A stretch of DNA of 64,000 bases from Neorhizobium sp. NCHU2750 (GTDB lineage Bacteria > Pseudomonadota > Alphaproteobacteria > Rhizobiales > Rhizobiaceae). The translations under genes were made by a program, and so were the position numbers. This document shows, piece by piece, positions 1 through 8,769 of the stretch. The DNA is taken from assembly GCF_003597675.1 (NCBI RefSeq), contig NZ_CP030828.1, forward strand, positions 62,001 to 126,000, read 5' to 3'. The notes beneath the pieces are model-generated. The model saw only the letters and a program-made list of their open reading frames with translations. It did no database searches and was not told the origin of the DNA. How positions within the stretch are numbered: the stretch's first letter is position 1; each line of letters starts with the position of its first letter.

Positions 1-1346
1 AAATCCTCTGGGAAGGCCACGAACTCAAGGCGACATCGATCCGTGAGACGGAGAAGGCGGGTATCGTCATCATCCATCAGGAACTGATGATGGTGCCGCA
101 TCTTTCCGTGGCCGAGAATATCTTTCTCGGCTCCGAAATCAGCAATCACGGCTTTCTCGACTATGACGCGATGAATGCCCGTGCGCAGGAACTGCTCGCC
201 AAGCTCAATGTCCACGACATCAACCCGGCGCTGCCGGTCCTCAACTATTCCGGCGGCAAGCAGCAGCTTATCGAGATCGCCAAGGCGCTCAACAAGAATG
301 CCAAGCTTCTGATTCTGGATGAGCCGACTTCGGCACTGACATCCACCGAAATCCGCACCCTGCTAAACCTGATCAAGCAGTTCAAGGCTGAGGGCATGGC
401 CTGCGTCTACATTTCGCACAAACTCGACGAGGTGGCCGAGATCGCCGATACGGTCACCGTCATTCGCGACGGAACGCATATTGCGACGAAGCCTATCGGA
501 GAGCTGAGCACCAGCAGCATCGTGACGATGATGGTCGGTCGCGAAATGAAAAATCTCTATCCCAAGGAAGATCATGCGATTGGCGATGTCGTTCTGGAGG
601 CCCGCAACATCTCATGCTGGGATGTTACCAATCCAGACCGGAAGGTCGTTGATGATGTGTCGTTTGAGATCCGCAAGGGCGAGATTCTCGGCATAGCCGG
701 TCTGGTCGGCGCCGGCCGTACCGAACTGGTGTCGACCCTGTTCGGAGCCTATCCCAGCACCCATAAGGGAAGCGTTCATCTCGACGGCAAGGAGGTGACG
801 ATCAGGTCGCCGCGCGATGCCGTCAAGGCCGGCATTTGCATGGTGCCGGAGGATCGCAAGCGCAGCGGCATCCTGCCCATTCTTGGCGTGGGGCACAACA
901 TGACCGTCTCGGTGCTCGACCGCTTCGCCGGGCTGGGGCTCATCGATGAGCATGCGGAGCTTGCGCAGATCCAGGCGGAGATCGTGCGGCTGAAGATCAA
1001 GACTGCCGATCCAATGTTGCCGATCGCTGCCCTGTCGGGCGGTAACCAGCAGAAGGCCGTGCTCTCCAAGATGATGTTGCCGGAACCGCGCATCCTCATT
1101 CTCGACGAGCCGACGAGAGGCGTCGATGTCGGTGCCAAGTACGAGATCTACAAACTGATTTTTGCTCTCGCCAAGGCCGGCGTGGCGGTACTGATGGTGT
1201 CATCCGAACTGCCCGAAGTCCTCGGTATTTCCGACCGCGTTCTCGTCATCGGCGAAGGACGGCTGCGCGGCGATTTCGTCAATGACAACCTGACCCAGGA
1301 ACAAGTGTTGGCTGCTGCCTTGGGCCAGGCCGCTCAGGTGGCCTGA
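1..1346 (+). CDS. Sugar ABC transporter ATP-binding protein, XylG/RbsA type (5' partial)
   Basis: Energy-coupling protein of a sugar importer with two fused nucleotide-binding domains on the cytoplasmic face. The reading frame is open from base 3, before the first in-window ATG at 87, so the gene starts upstream and about 447 residues are visible. The Walker A motif of the first domain is outside the window. Visible are its signature YSGGKQQ, Walker [12 protein letters not shown], the degenerate second P-loop region [10 protein letters not shown] typical of this family, the second signature LSGGNQQK, and Walker [17 protein letters not shown]. The permease gene 34 bp downstream is closest to XylH, which makes a xylose or related pentose the likely substrate. 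That substrate is inferred from the neighbour, not read from this protein. Confidence 0.9.
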   Translation, partial: ILWEGHELKATSIRETEKAGIVIIHQELMMVPHLSVAENIFLGSEISNHGFLDYDAMNARAQELLAKLNVHDINPALPVLNYSGGKQQLIEIAKALNKNAKLLILDEPTSALTSTEIRTLLNLIKQFKAEGMACVYISHKLDEVAEIADTVTVIRDGTHIATKPIGELSTSSIVTMMVGREMKNLYPKEDHAIGDVVLEARNISCWDVTNPDRKVVDDVSFEIRKGEILGIAGLVGAGRTELVSTLFGAYPSTHKGSVHLDGKEVTIRSPRDAVKAGICMVPEDRKRSGILPILGVGHNMTVSVLDRFAGLGLIDEHAELAQIQAEIVRLKIKTADPMLPIAALSGGNQQKAVLSKMMLPEPRILILDEPTRGVDVGAKYEIYKLIFALAKAGVAVLMVSSELPEVLGISDRVLVIGEGRLRGDFVNDNLTQEQVLAAALGQAAQVA

Positions 1347-1380
1347 CAAATACGGCCATGGCTGTGGAAGGCGTTTCAAT

Positions 1381-2544
1381 ATGACTGGCAATACTTTCCG
1401 AAAATTTCTTTCCGAAAACAAGATCGTTGCCCTGCTGATCGTGGTTTGCCTGATCTGGGCATTGTTCGGCTACCTGACCTATAGTCCGGATACCGGCGTT
1501 TCCGGCTTTCTGACGGCACGCAACTTTTCAAACCTGCTTCGCCAGATGGCGATAACGGGCATACTCGCGGCAGCAATGGTGTTTGTTATCGTTGCGGGCG
1601 AAATCGATCTCTCCGTCGGTTCACTGCTTGGCCTGCTTGGCGGCATAGCGGCTATTCTGGACGCGATCTATGGGTGGCCGTTGGCGGGGACGATCGCTTT
1701 CGTACTCATTGCGGGCGCTGCTTTCGGTCTGCTGAACGGCTGGATGACCGCCTATCTGGGCATTCCGTCGTTCATTGTGACCCTCGGAGGGCAGCTCGCC
1801 TTTCGAGGTGCGGTGCTCGGGCTCACCGGCGGCATCACGATTGCCCCCGTATCTCCAAGCCTGCGCTATGTCGGGCAGGGCTACCTGCCGGGCTGGCTCG
1901 GCAATGGATGCGCCATCCTGCTGTTCGCTGTCCTGCTTGTGATGGCTTTCAGGACGCGGCGCAAGCGTCTTCAGCATAGTCTGCGCGTGCCGACGATAAC
2001 CGTCGAGATCGCGCGACTTCTTGCCATCGGCGTTCTGATCCTCGGCTTCGTTCTGGTTCTGAATGATTATCAGGGCATACCGGTGCCGGTTCTCGTCCTG
2101 CTTTTCGTGCTGGGACTTTTCACCATCATCGCCAAGGGCACGGTCTTCGGCCGCTATATCTATGCGGTCGGTTCCAATGCCGAAGCGACCCGCCTTTCAG
2201 GCGTCAACGTCAATCTCGTCAAGATGTCCGTCTTCGGCCTGATGGGGGTAATGGCTGCGCTTGCGGGTCTGACGACCACGGCCCGTCTGGCCGCGGGCAC
2301 GCCGTCGGCCGGCTTTGGCGGTGAGCTGGATGCGATTGCGTCCTGCTTCATCGGTGGCACGTCGATGCGCGGCGGTGTCGGCTCCGTCATCGGTGCGCTT
2401 GTCGGCGCGCTGATCATGGCGAGCCTCGACAACGGGATGTCCATGCTGGGTGTCGATACGTTCTGGCAACAGATCATCAAGGGGATCATTCTGGTGATCG
2501 CCGTCTATCTCGACATCATATCCTCTGGTGTGAAGCGGCTTTGA
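1381..2544 (+). CDS. xylH: Sugar ABC transporter permease, XylH-like
   Basis: Inner-membrane permease of 387 residues, close to the length of E. coli XylH (about 393). Hydrophobic segments run throughout. The segment around residues 55-90 (SNLLRQMAITGILAAAMVFV, then AGEIDLSVGS) and the C-terminal half (AELDAI-like stretch, FIGGTSMRGGVGSV, SLDNGMSMLGVDTFWQ) match XylH closely from memory, including the longer insert with charged residues near residues 190-210 that separates XylH from RbsC. It follows the double ATPase by 34 bp in the same operon. The binding protein (xylF-like) is expected upstream of the window. A strong terminator-like hairpin follows directly. Confidence 0.85.
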   Translation: MTGNTFRKFLSENKIVALLIVVCLIWALFGYLTYSPDTGVSGFLTARNFSNLLRQMAITGILAAAMVFVIVAGEIDLSVGSLLGLLGGIAAILDAIYGWPLAGTIAFVLIAGAAFGLLNGWMTAYLGIPSFIVTLGGQLAFRGAVLGLTGGITIAPVSPSLRYVGQGYLPGWLGNGCAILLFAVLLVMAFRTRRKRLQHSLRVPTITVEIARLLAIGVLILGFVLVLNDYQGIPVPVLVLLFVLGLFTIIAKGTVFGRYIYAVGSNAEATRLSGVNVNLVKMSVFGLMGVMAALAGLTTTARLAAGTPSAGFGGELDAIASCFIGGTSMRGGVGSVIGALVGALIMASLDNGMSMLGVDTFWQQIIKGIILVIAVYLDIISSGVKRL

Positions 2545-2556
2545 TCCGATGCGGCG

Positions 2557-2594
2557 AAATAGCGGGTGGCTGGTGCCGCCCGCTATTTTCTTCT
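2557..2594 (+). terminator. Rho-independent terminator after xylH-like gene
   Basis: The inverted repeat AAATAGCGGG (2557-2566) / CCCGCTATTT (2579-2588), extended inward by GGC/GCC pairs, is followed by TTTTCTTCTT. It lies between the convergent permease and GntR genes and could serve either, but the T-rich tail favours termination of plus-strand transcription. Confidence 0.75.
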
Positions 2595-2655
2595 TAGCCG
2601 ATCTATTCGGCGTAATTCTCGCAAGCATCGGCTGATTGCCTGCAACTTGATGCCC

Positions 2656-3294
2656 TCAGCCGCTCTGCCGGATATGGCATTCAATGTGATGCTTCAGTTC
2701 GTCAGCGTTTCTCGCTTCCAGGGCATCGACCATCTGGAAGTGTTCGCGGGCGGAAAGGTCCACCCGCTTACGTGTTTTCCATTGCGACACCGGCGCCGAC
2801 GACGTGCGCTGACGCAGTTCCGCGATCACTGTGTGGAGTTCCTGGTTGCCGGCCAGATCGACCAGCGCATGATGAAACCTGAGATTGGCCTCGTAGAGTT
2901 CAAGCAGCGTTCCCGATTCCGTCAGCTTTTCAAAATCGACCGCCAGGCTGCGCAACGCTTGGATATTCTCGTCTGTCGCCCGGGCGATCATCTTCGGTAC
3001 GACGCCAGTCTCCAGCATTATCCGGATCTCGGCTATGTCATCCCATTGCTGGCCATCCCGCATATAGACGTGATAGCCGCGGTTGGGGACGTGCTGCACG
3101 ACGCGTTTGAGCGCCAGCCGATCAAGCGCACGCCTGATTTCGTTGCGCCCTCTTCCGTAGCGTTCCTCCAGATCGATCTGCTTGAGCCAGGTGCCGGGCG
3201 GATAATCTCCCGCCTGAATATCCTGGAGAATCAATTGCGTGACATCCACCTCCTTGACGGTTGAATGGTCGTCCGCAGCATCAGCCATAGTCAA
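2656..3294 (-). CDS. GntR-family transcriptional regulator (FCD domain)
   Basis: Regulator of 212 residues with an N-terminal winged helix of GntR type (residues about 15-80, with DIQAGDYPPGTWLKQIDLEE and RNEIRRALDRLALKRVV) and a helical C-terminal FCD-like effector domain with conserved histidines (LRFHHALVDLAGN, HIECHIRQ). It is divergent from the M20 amidohydrolase/amino acid transporter operon beginning at 3404, and a palindrome in the shared intergenic region is a plausible operator. By location it probably controls that operon. The ligand is unknown. It is convergent with, and separated by a terminator from, the sugar permease gene. Confidence 0.85.
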   Translation of the reverse strand: MTMADAADDHSTVKEVDVTQLILQDIQAGDYPPGTWLKQIDLEERYGRGRNEIRRALDRLALKRVVQHVPNRGYHVYMRDGQQWDDIAEIRIMLETGVVPKMIARATDENIQALRSLAVDFEKLTESGTLLELYEANLRFHHALVDLAGNQELHTVIAELRQRTSSAPVSQWKTRKRVDLSAREHFQMVDALEARNADELKHHIECHIRQSG

Positions 3295-3367
3295 GTCGTC
3301 TCCTCGCTAGGTTTGCCCAATAAATAGTCAAAAAACGGAGTTGCGCAAAGGATAATCCGCGCATAGG

Positions 3368-3379
3368 ATTGGTACCAAT
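3368..3379. promoter_or_regulatory. Candidate GntR/FCD operator
   Basis: Perfect palindrome ATTGGTACCAAT in the divergent intergenic region, 25 bp before the amidohydrolase start. Its TTGGTACCAA core resembles operators of FadR-subfamily GntR regulators. Assignment to the adjacent regulator is inference. Confidence 0.5.
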
Positions 3380-3403
3380 TTTGGATAACATAGAAAATCT
3401 GCA

Positions 3404-4843
3404 ATGAAAAATACCGATCTCGTCTGGGACCTCGTCGATGCCAAGGCCAAGGATTTCTGCGATCTGAGCGACAGCGTATGGGACACGCCCGAGGTTAATT
3501 ACGAGGAATATCGCTCGGCTGCTGCCCATGTGGCCCGCCTTGAAGCCGAAGGGTTCCGGGTGACACGCGGGATCGCCGGCATGCCGACCGCATTGATGGG
3601 GGAGGCCGGCGAAGGCGGGCCGGTCATCGCCATCCTGGGGGAATACGATGCCCTTCCCGGCTTGAGCCAGGAAGCCGGCGTGGCGGAAGAGCGGCCTCTG
3701 GTCCAGGGTGGTCACGGCCATGGCTGCGGGCATAATCTTCTGGGCTCCGGTTCGCTGCTTGCCGCTGCCGCGGTGAAGGATTTTCTGGCCGCGAACAAAA
3801 TGGCGGGACGTATCCGCTATTATGGCTGCCCGGCGGAAGAAGGCGGCTCGTCCAAGGGCTTCATGGTGCGCGCCGGCGTGTTCGACGATGTCGACATTGC
3901 CATCTGCTGGCATCCGGCGGCTTTCGTCGGTGTCAACAATCCCATCTCGCTCGCCTGCAACGAACTCAATTTCCACTTCAGTGGTCGCGCCTCCCATGCC
4001 GCAGCCACGCCGCATCTGGGCCGCAGCGCACTCGACGCGGTCGAACTGATGAATGTCGGCGTCAATTACCTGCGTGAACACATGCCATTGACCGCACGTG
4101 TCCATTACGCCGTGACGGAGACCGGCGGACATTCTCCGAATGTCGTTCAGGCGCGTGCGACTGTGCGCTACCTCATTCGCGCCCGCGAGCTGCCGGATCT
4201 TCTGGAATTGGTGGAACGCGTCAAGGATGTCGCGGCGGGTGCAGCACTGATGACCGGTACGACGGTTCGAAGCGAGATCATCAGCGGAGATGCCAACCTC
4301 GTCGGCAACACGCCGCTCGAAGCGCTGATGCATACGCATATCGAGCGGATCGGCCTGCCGCCTTTCGATGATGCCGATCGCGCCACCGCCGCGAAATTTC
4401 AGCAGACATTCACCACGGCGGATATAAAGGCCTCGTTTGCTCGTTTCGGTCTCAAGCCGCGTTCTGGCGTGTCACTCTGTGATGTGATCTTCCCGCCGGA
4501 AAGCGGTGACGGCACGATTGTCGGCTCGACCGATGTCGGAACGGTCAGCTGGGTCGTTCCGACAGTCCAGATGCGTGGCGCCACCTATGCGATCGGCACT
4601 CCGGGCCATTCCTGGCAACTTGTGGCACAGGGCAAGCTGCCTGCGGCGCACAAGGGCATGACACAGGCTGCCAAGGTCATGGCATCGACGGCGGCCGACC
4701 TCTTCGGCAACCCGGAAGCGATTGCAGCCGCCAAGGCCGATCACGCCGAGCGTCTCGCCGAAACGCCCTTCGTCAATCCCATTCCCGACGACATCGATCC
4801 ACCGCTACCAGCCAACCTGTATGGAGCGGACAATGGCAGATAA
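3404..4843 (+). CDS. M20-family amidohydrolase, AbgB-like
   Basis: Zinc-type amidohydrolase of 479 residues, the length of p-aminobenzoyl-glutamate hydrolase subunit B (AbgB). Family features seen are the metal-binding stretch GHGHGCGHNLLGSGS (about residues 103-117), the catalytic PAEEGGSSKG, an ICWHP motif, the dimerisation-domain motif SGRASHAAATPHLGRSALDA, and the C-terminal TPGHSWQLVAQGK with a late histidine. No signal peptide is visible, so it is cytoplasmic. It heads an operon with a polar amino acid ABC importer, so a conjugated or amidated amino acid is probably imported and hydrolysed inside the cell. The actual substrate cannot be read from sequence. Confidence 0.85.
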   Translation: MKNTDLVWDLVDAKAKDFCDLSDSVWDTPEVNYEEYRSAAAHVARLEAEGFRVTRGIAGMPTALMGEAGEGGPVIAILGEYDALPGLSQEAGVAEERPLVQGGHGHGCGHNLLGSGSLLAAAAVKDFLAANKMAGRIRYYGCPAEEGGSSKGFMVRAGVFDDVDIAICWHPAAFVGVNNPISLACNELNFHFSGRASHAAATPHLGRSALDAVELMNVGVNYLREHMPLTARVHYAVTETGGHSPNVVQARATVRYLIRARELPDLLELVERVKDVAAGAALMTGTTVRSEIISGDANLVGNTPLEALMHTHIERIGLPPFDDADRATAAKFQQTFTTADIKASFARFGLKPRSGVSLCDVIFPPESGDGTIVGSTDVGTVSWVVPTVQMRGATYAIGTPGHSWQLVAQGKLPAAHKGMTQAAKVMASTAADLFGNPEAIAAAKADHAERLAETPFVNPIPDDIDPPLPANLYGADNGR

Positions 4844-4914
4844 GCTGCCCGTACCATTCATATGCTGCTGGGACCATAAGCCGTGAACACCAAGACAAGT
4901 AAGAGCGGAGCGGC

Positions 4915-5634
4915 ATGAGCCAGCCGACCATATTCGACCTGATCGGGACCGGTCCCGATGGCTGGGGGCCTGCCTTGCTTGCCGGCGCGGTCATGACGGT
5001 GCTGATCGCCTTGGCGGGCTTTGCGATCGGATGCCTCCTTGGTGCGGGCGGTGCATGGGCCAAGATATCCGGAGGCCCGGTTCTGCGTGGCGCCGCCTCC
5101 ACCTATACGACCGTGCTGCGCGGCATACCGGATCTTCTCGTGATCTACCTGCTCTATTTCGGTGGCAGCAGTGTCGTTACCGCCGTCGGACGCTGGTTCG
5201 GTGCCGATGGCTTTATTGGTTTTCCCGGCTTTCTTGCCGGTGCTCTGGCCGTCGGCGTCACATCCGGTGCGCAGCAGACAGAGGTGTTCAGAGGGGCCTT
5301 CAAGGCGGTTAATGCTGGCGAACTGGAGGCTGCGATTGCCTGCGGCATGTCGCGCTTCCTTTGCTTTCGCCGGATTATCGTGCCGTTGACCTTGAGGCAC
5401 GCGCTGCCGGGCATGGGCAATGTCTGGCAGGTCGTGCTGAAGGAATCCGCTCTCGTATCCGTAACCGGTGTGGTCGAACTGCTTCGCCAGTCGCAGATCG
5501 GGGCCGGTTCGACCGGCATGCCCTTTGATTTCTATGCCATTGCAGCGGTCATCTATCTCGCCATATCGACACTCTCCGGCGGCATCCTGCAATTTGGCGA
5601 GAAACGCTTCTCGCGTGGCGTGAGGCGGGCCTGA
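4915..5634 (+). CDS. Polar amino acid ABC transporter permease (HisQ/OccQ type)
   Basis: Permease of 239 residues with several hydrophobic segments and the conserved cytoplasmic EAA-type loop ELEAAIACGMSRFLCFRRIIVP (about residues 137-158), followed by LRHALPGMGNVWQVVLKESALVS. It is one half of the heterodimeric membrane channel of a PAAT-family importer. The next permease begins inside its stop codon (TGATG overlap at 5634), which implies translational coupling. Best relatives by eye are the lysine/arginine/ornithine/octopine permeases. Confidence 0.9.
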   Translation: MSQPTIFDLIGTGPDGWGPALLAGAVMTVLIALAGFAIGCLLGAGGAWAKISGGPVLRGAASTYTTVLRGIPDLLVIYLLYFGGSSVVTAVGRWFGADGFIGFPGFLAGALAVGVTSGAQQTEVFRGAFKAVNAGELEAAIACGMSRFLCFRRIIVPLTLRHALPGMGNVWQVVLKESALVSVTGVVELLRQSQIGAGSTGMPFDFYAIAAVIYLAISTLSGGILQFGEKRFSRGVRRA

Positions 5635-6356
5635 TGGATTTTCCTTTCCTCTACGAGACGTTTCTCACGCTCGTCGCGGCCGTGCCGCTGACCTTGCAGC
5701 TCGCGGCCACGGCCATCGTGCTCGGTGCCGTTCTGGCGCTGGCGCTCGCACTTTGCAGGATTTCCGGCGTTCTTCCGCTCGACTGGCTGGCGCGAATCTA
5801 CATCTTCGTTTTCCGCGGAACGCCGCTTCTGGTGCAGATCTTCCTGATCTATTACGGGCTTGGCCAGTTTCGTGAGGTCCGGCACAGCGCGGTCTGGTTC
5901 ATCCTGCGTGATCCCTACTGGTGTGCGGTAATCGCACTGATGCTGAACACTGCCGCCTATGCCGCGGAGATCATCCGCGGGGGCCTGCTGTCAGTACCGC
6001 ACGGTCAGATCGAGGCTGCCCGCTCCTGCGGCATGTCGCCCTTGCTGGTCTTCCGCCGCATCACCATGCCGCTCGCCATCCGCCAGGCACTGCCTGCCTA
6101 CTCCAATGAGATGATCTCGATGGTCAAGGCGACCTCGCTCGCTTCGATCATCACCATCATGGAAGTGACCGGCGTGGCCGCCAAGCTGATTTCGGAAACC
6201 TTCAGGGCCATCGAGGTCTTCGTCGTCGCGGGCGTCATCTATCTCGCGATCAACTTCATACTCACGCGACTGGTTGCTTTTGCCGAGTACCGCCTGAGCC
6301 CCCATCTGCGCCAGCCGATCGCCCTTGCGGGCACCGCTGCAGGAGAAATGCGATGA
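5634..6356 (+). CDS. Polar amino acid ABC transporter permease (HisM/OccM type)
   Basis: Second membrane subunit, 240 residues. The EAA loop reads [20 protein letters not shown] and is followed by [22 protein letters not shown], a hallmark of HisM/OccM proteins. The start codon overlaps the preceding stop by one base, and the ATPase start overlaps this stop by four bases (ATGA), so the four transport genes form one tightly coupled operon. Confidence 0.9.
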   Translation: MDFPFLYETFLTLVAAVPLTLQLAATAIVLGAVLALALALCRISGVLPLDWLARIYIFVFRGTPLLVQIFLIYYGLGQFREVRHSAVWFILRDPYWCAVIALMLNTAAYAAEIIRGGLLSVPHGQIEAARSCGMSPLLVFRRITMPLAIRQALPAYSNEMISMVKATSLASIITIMEVTGVAAKLISETFRAIEVFVVAGVIYLAINFILTRLVAFAEYRLSPHLRQPIALAGTAAGEMR

Positions 6357-7129
6357 CTGTTGCCTCCCTCCCCTCCCCGGCCATCGAAGTCCGTGGTCTG
6401 CGCAAGAGTTTCGGCCCCGTCGAGGTCCTCAAAGGCATCGATCTTGTTGCGCGCGAAGGCGAAGTTCTGTCGATTCTCGGCTCTTCCGGCTCCGGCAAGT
6501 CGACCATGCTCCGTTGCATCAATATGCTGGAGACGCCGGATGCGGGCGAAATCGTCGTCGCCGGCGAAAAGATTGCGCTCAAGCCGGACGCCAGTGGCAA
6601 AGGCCGTGTTGCCGACCGAAAGCAGGTGCAGCGCATCAGATCCGAACTCGGCATGGTCTTCCAGAGCTTCAACCTGTGGTCCCACAAGACCGTGATCGAG
6701 AATGTGGTTGAAGCGCCAATCCACGTACAGGGACGCAGCCGCGCCGAATGCCTTGAAGAGGCCGAAGCGCTGCTTGCCAAGGTCGGCATTGCCGACAAGC
6801 GCAATCATTATCCCTCCCATCTTTCGGGAGGCCAGCAACAGCGTGCCGCGATTGCCCGTGCGCTTGCCATGCATCCGAAAGTCATGCTGTTCGACGAACC
6901 GACATCCGCGCTTGATCCGGAACTGGTCGGAGAAGTGCTGAAGGTCATGCGTGCGCTTGCCGAGGAAGGCCGCACCATGCTGGTCGTGACCCATGAAATG
7001 GGATTTGCGCGCGACGTTTCCAGCCGTGTCGTGTTCCTGCACCAGGGCGCCATCGAGGAAGAGGGCGCCCCGCATGAGATGTTTGCTAATCCGCAGACTG
7101 AGCGCTTCCGCAAATTTATCAGCGGCTGA
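6353..7129 (+). CDS. Polar amino acid ABC transporter ATP-binding protein (HisP/OccP type)
   Basis: Cytoplasmic ATPase of 258 residues. Walker [10 protein letters not shown] (about residues 42-50), Q-loop [11 protein letters not shown], signature LSGGQQQR and Walker [15 protein letters not shown] are all intact, with the switch histidine in VVTHEMG. The phrase FNLWSHKT is typical of the histidine/basic amino acid ATPases. It couples to the two permeases upstream. Confidence 0.92.
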   Translation: MTVASLPSPAIEVRGLRKSFGPVEVLKGIDLVAREGEVLSILGSSGSGKSTMLRCINMLETPDAGEIVVAGEKIALKPDASGKGRVADRKQVQRIRSELGMVFQSFNLWSHKTVIENVVEAPIHVQGRSRAECLEEAEALLAKVGIADKRNHYPSHLSGGQQQRAAIARALAMHPKVMLFDEPTSALDPELVGEVLKVMRALAEEGRTMLVVTHEMGFARDVSSRVVFLHQGAIEEEGAPHEMFANPQTERFRKFISG

Positions 7130-7165
7130 TGGATATTTATGCCCATACAAAGGAAGGGGATTTAA

Positions 7166-8014
7166 ATGAGAATGATGAAATTTCTGACGGTTGCAGCGCT
7201 TGCCGCATCCGCCCTGTTTTCCGGCCAGGCGATGGCGCAGGACAAGACCGAAATCACCATTGCGACGGAGGGCGCATTCCCGCCCTATAACCTGACCCGG
7301 GCCGATGGCACGCTCGACGGTTACGACGTCGATCTGGCGCATTACCTGTGCGATCATATGAAGATCAAGTGCACGATCATTGCCCAAGCCTTCGACGGTA
7401 TGATCCCGGCGCTCAATGCCGGCAAGTTCGACGCCATCATGGCCGGCATGTCGGCGACCGAAAAGCGCAAGGAAGTGATCGATTTCTCGATCCCCTACGG
7501 CAACACCGGGCAGGGCTTCGCGACACTGAAGGACAGCGATCTTGCCAAGCTGCCGCTGAGCGACAAGCTTTTCTCGCTGGCAACCGATGACGCAGGCGCC
7601 CGTAAGGCAATCGAAGAGATGAAGCCGATGCTGCAGGGCAAGGTTATCGGCGTGCAGGCGGCCTCGATCGCGGCCCGCTTCGTCGACGAATACATGAAGG
7701 GCATTGTCGAAGTCCGCGAATACAAGACGACGGAACAGCACGACCTCGATCTTCTCTCCGGACGCGTCGATCTCATCATGGCATCGATGGGCTACCTGAA
7801 AACCGCCGCGGAGAAGCCTGCCAATAGCGACATGGCTATCGTCGGTCCCCGCTTCCAGGGTGGTTTCCTTGGTGCCGGCAGCTCGGTCGGTCTGCGCAAG
7901 AGCGATACCGCTTTGAAGGCCAAATTCGATGAGGCGATCACCGCGGCCAAGGCCGACGGCACGCTGAAGAAGCTTTCCGAAAAGTGGTTCGGTTTCGACG
8001 TCACCCCGCAATAA
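7166..8014 (+). CDS. Amino acid ABC transporter substrate-binding protein
   Basis: Periplasmic binding protein of 282 residues with a cleavable signal peptide (residues 1-24, ending SGQAMAQD). The family 3 solute-binding fold is indicated by ATEGAFPPYNLTRADGTLDG, the DGMIPALNAGKFDAIMAGMS stretch and the late GRVDLIMA segment. It is the last gene of the transporter operon, with a hairpin 17 bp after its stop. It resembles lysine/arginine/ornithine or octopine binding proteins. Specificity is not decided by what is visible. Confidence 0.9.
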   Translation: MRMMKFLTVAALAASALFSGQAMAQDKTEITIATEGAFPPYNLTRADGTLDGYDVDLAHYLCDHMKIKCTIIAQAFDGMIPALNAGKFDAIMAGMSATEKRKEVIDFSIPYGNTGQGFATLKDSDLAKLPLSDKLFSLATDDAGARKAIEEMKPMLQGKVIGVQAASIAARFVDEYMKGIVEVREYKTTEQHDLDLLSGRVDLIMASMGYLKTAAEKPANSDMAIVGPRFQGGFLGAGSSVGLRKSDTALKAKFDEAITAAKADGTLKKLSEKWFGFDVTPQ

Positions 8015-8031
8015 TTGCCGGGACCTGAATG

Positions 8032-8056
8032 CAACGGCAGCGATGCGCTGCCGTTG
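8032..8056. terminator. GC-rich hairpin after amino acid importer operon
   Basis: Perfect stem CAACGGCAGCG (8032-8042) / CGCTGCCGTTG (8046-8056) with a 3-base loop, between convergent genes. There is no T tract, so it may act as an mRNA 3' stabiliser or a weak terminator. Confidence 0.5.
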
Positions 8057-8141
8057 TGCCCACCTCGAAGAAGAGATGCGGTGCCTCTCACAGTAGGCAA
8101 CCGGCGCGATGCTCATATGCTCCAGCCGGCCAAGGCATTCG

Positions 8142-8645
8142 CTATTCCGTAGACGCCAGCAGTTGCTGCCTGTTCTCCTTGACCGTCTGCATGACCACAT
8201 TGGTCGAGGTGCTGGCCACAAAAGGCAGGGTCGAGATCTTTTCGCCGAGCACGATCCGGTATCGGCGTATATCCCGGGTGCGGACTTTCAACAGATAATC
8301 GAAGCGCCCGGCGATCATGTGGCAAGCCTCGATCTCCCTTATTTTCCGCGCCGCGTCGTTGAAGCTCTTGAGCGCATCTTCGCGGGTATCGCTGAGTTTG
8401 ACCTCTACGAAGGCGATGTGATCGAGGCCGAGTTTTTCCGAACTGAGAATGGCCCTAAAGCCTTCGATGAAGCCCTCGTCGATCAGCCTGCGCAAGCGCA
8501 GCTGGCAGGGTGTCTTGGAAAGACCGATGCGGCTTGCCAATTCGGTGATCGACAGCCTACCATCGACCGAAAGTTCCTGCAGGATCCTGGTGTCGAATTG
8601 GTCTAATTCACCAATCTCTGCGTTGTGACTTGGCATCTTTGTCAA
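8142..8645 (-). CDS. putR: Lrp/AsnC-family regulator, PutR-like
   Basis: Regulator of 167 residues (or 164 from the second ATG at 8636). The N-terminal AsnC-type helix-turn-helix reads LDQFDTRILQELSVDGRLSI then TELASRIGLSKTPCQLRLRRL, followed by a RAM-type ligand-binding domain. It is divergent from putA with about 125 bp between. In rhizobia and agrobacteria PutR is the proline-responsive Lrp-type activator of putA, and this arrangement matches. PutA here lacks its own DNA-binding domain, consistent with control by a separate regulator. Confidence 0.9.
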   Translation of the reverse strand: MTKMPSHNAEIGELDQFDTRILQELSVDGRLSITELASRIGLSKTPCQLRLRRLIDEGFIEGFRAILSSEKLGLDHIAFVEVKLSDTREDALKSFNDAARKIREIEACHMIAGRFDYLLKVRTRDIRRYRIVLGEKISTLPFVASTSTNVVMQTVKENRQQLLASTE

Positions 8646-8769
8646 AATCTCCGAGAATTTCAGGCGAAAAGCATAGAAAGACCCTCAAAACAAGGCAACT
8701 TGAAAATGCCTGTCGTGTTAGTCTCCGCGCTTCAGGCATCCGCCGCCTCCAAGCCAACCGGAAAAATCC

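Noticed and set aside
6239..8221. 660-residue minus-strand open frame across the amino acid importer genes
   Set aside because: It lies antisense to three well-supported transporter genes and has Arg/His-rich composition typical of shadow frames.
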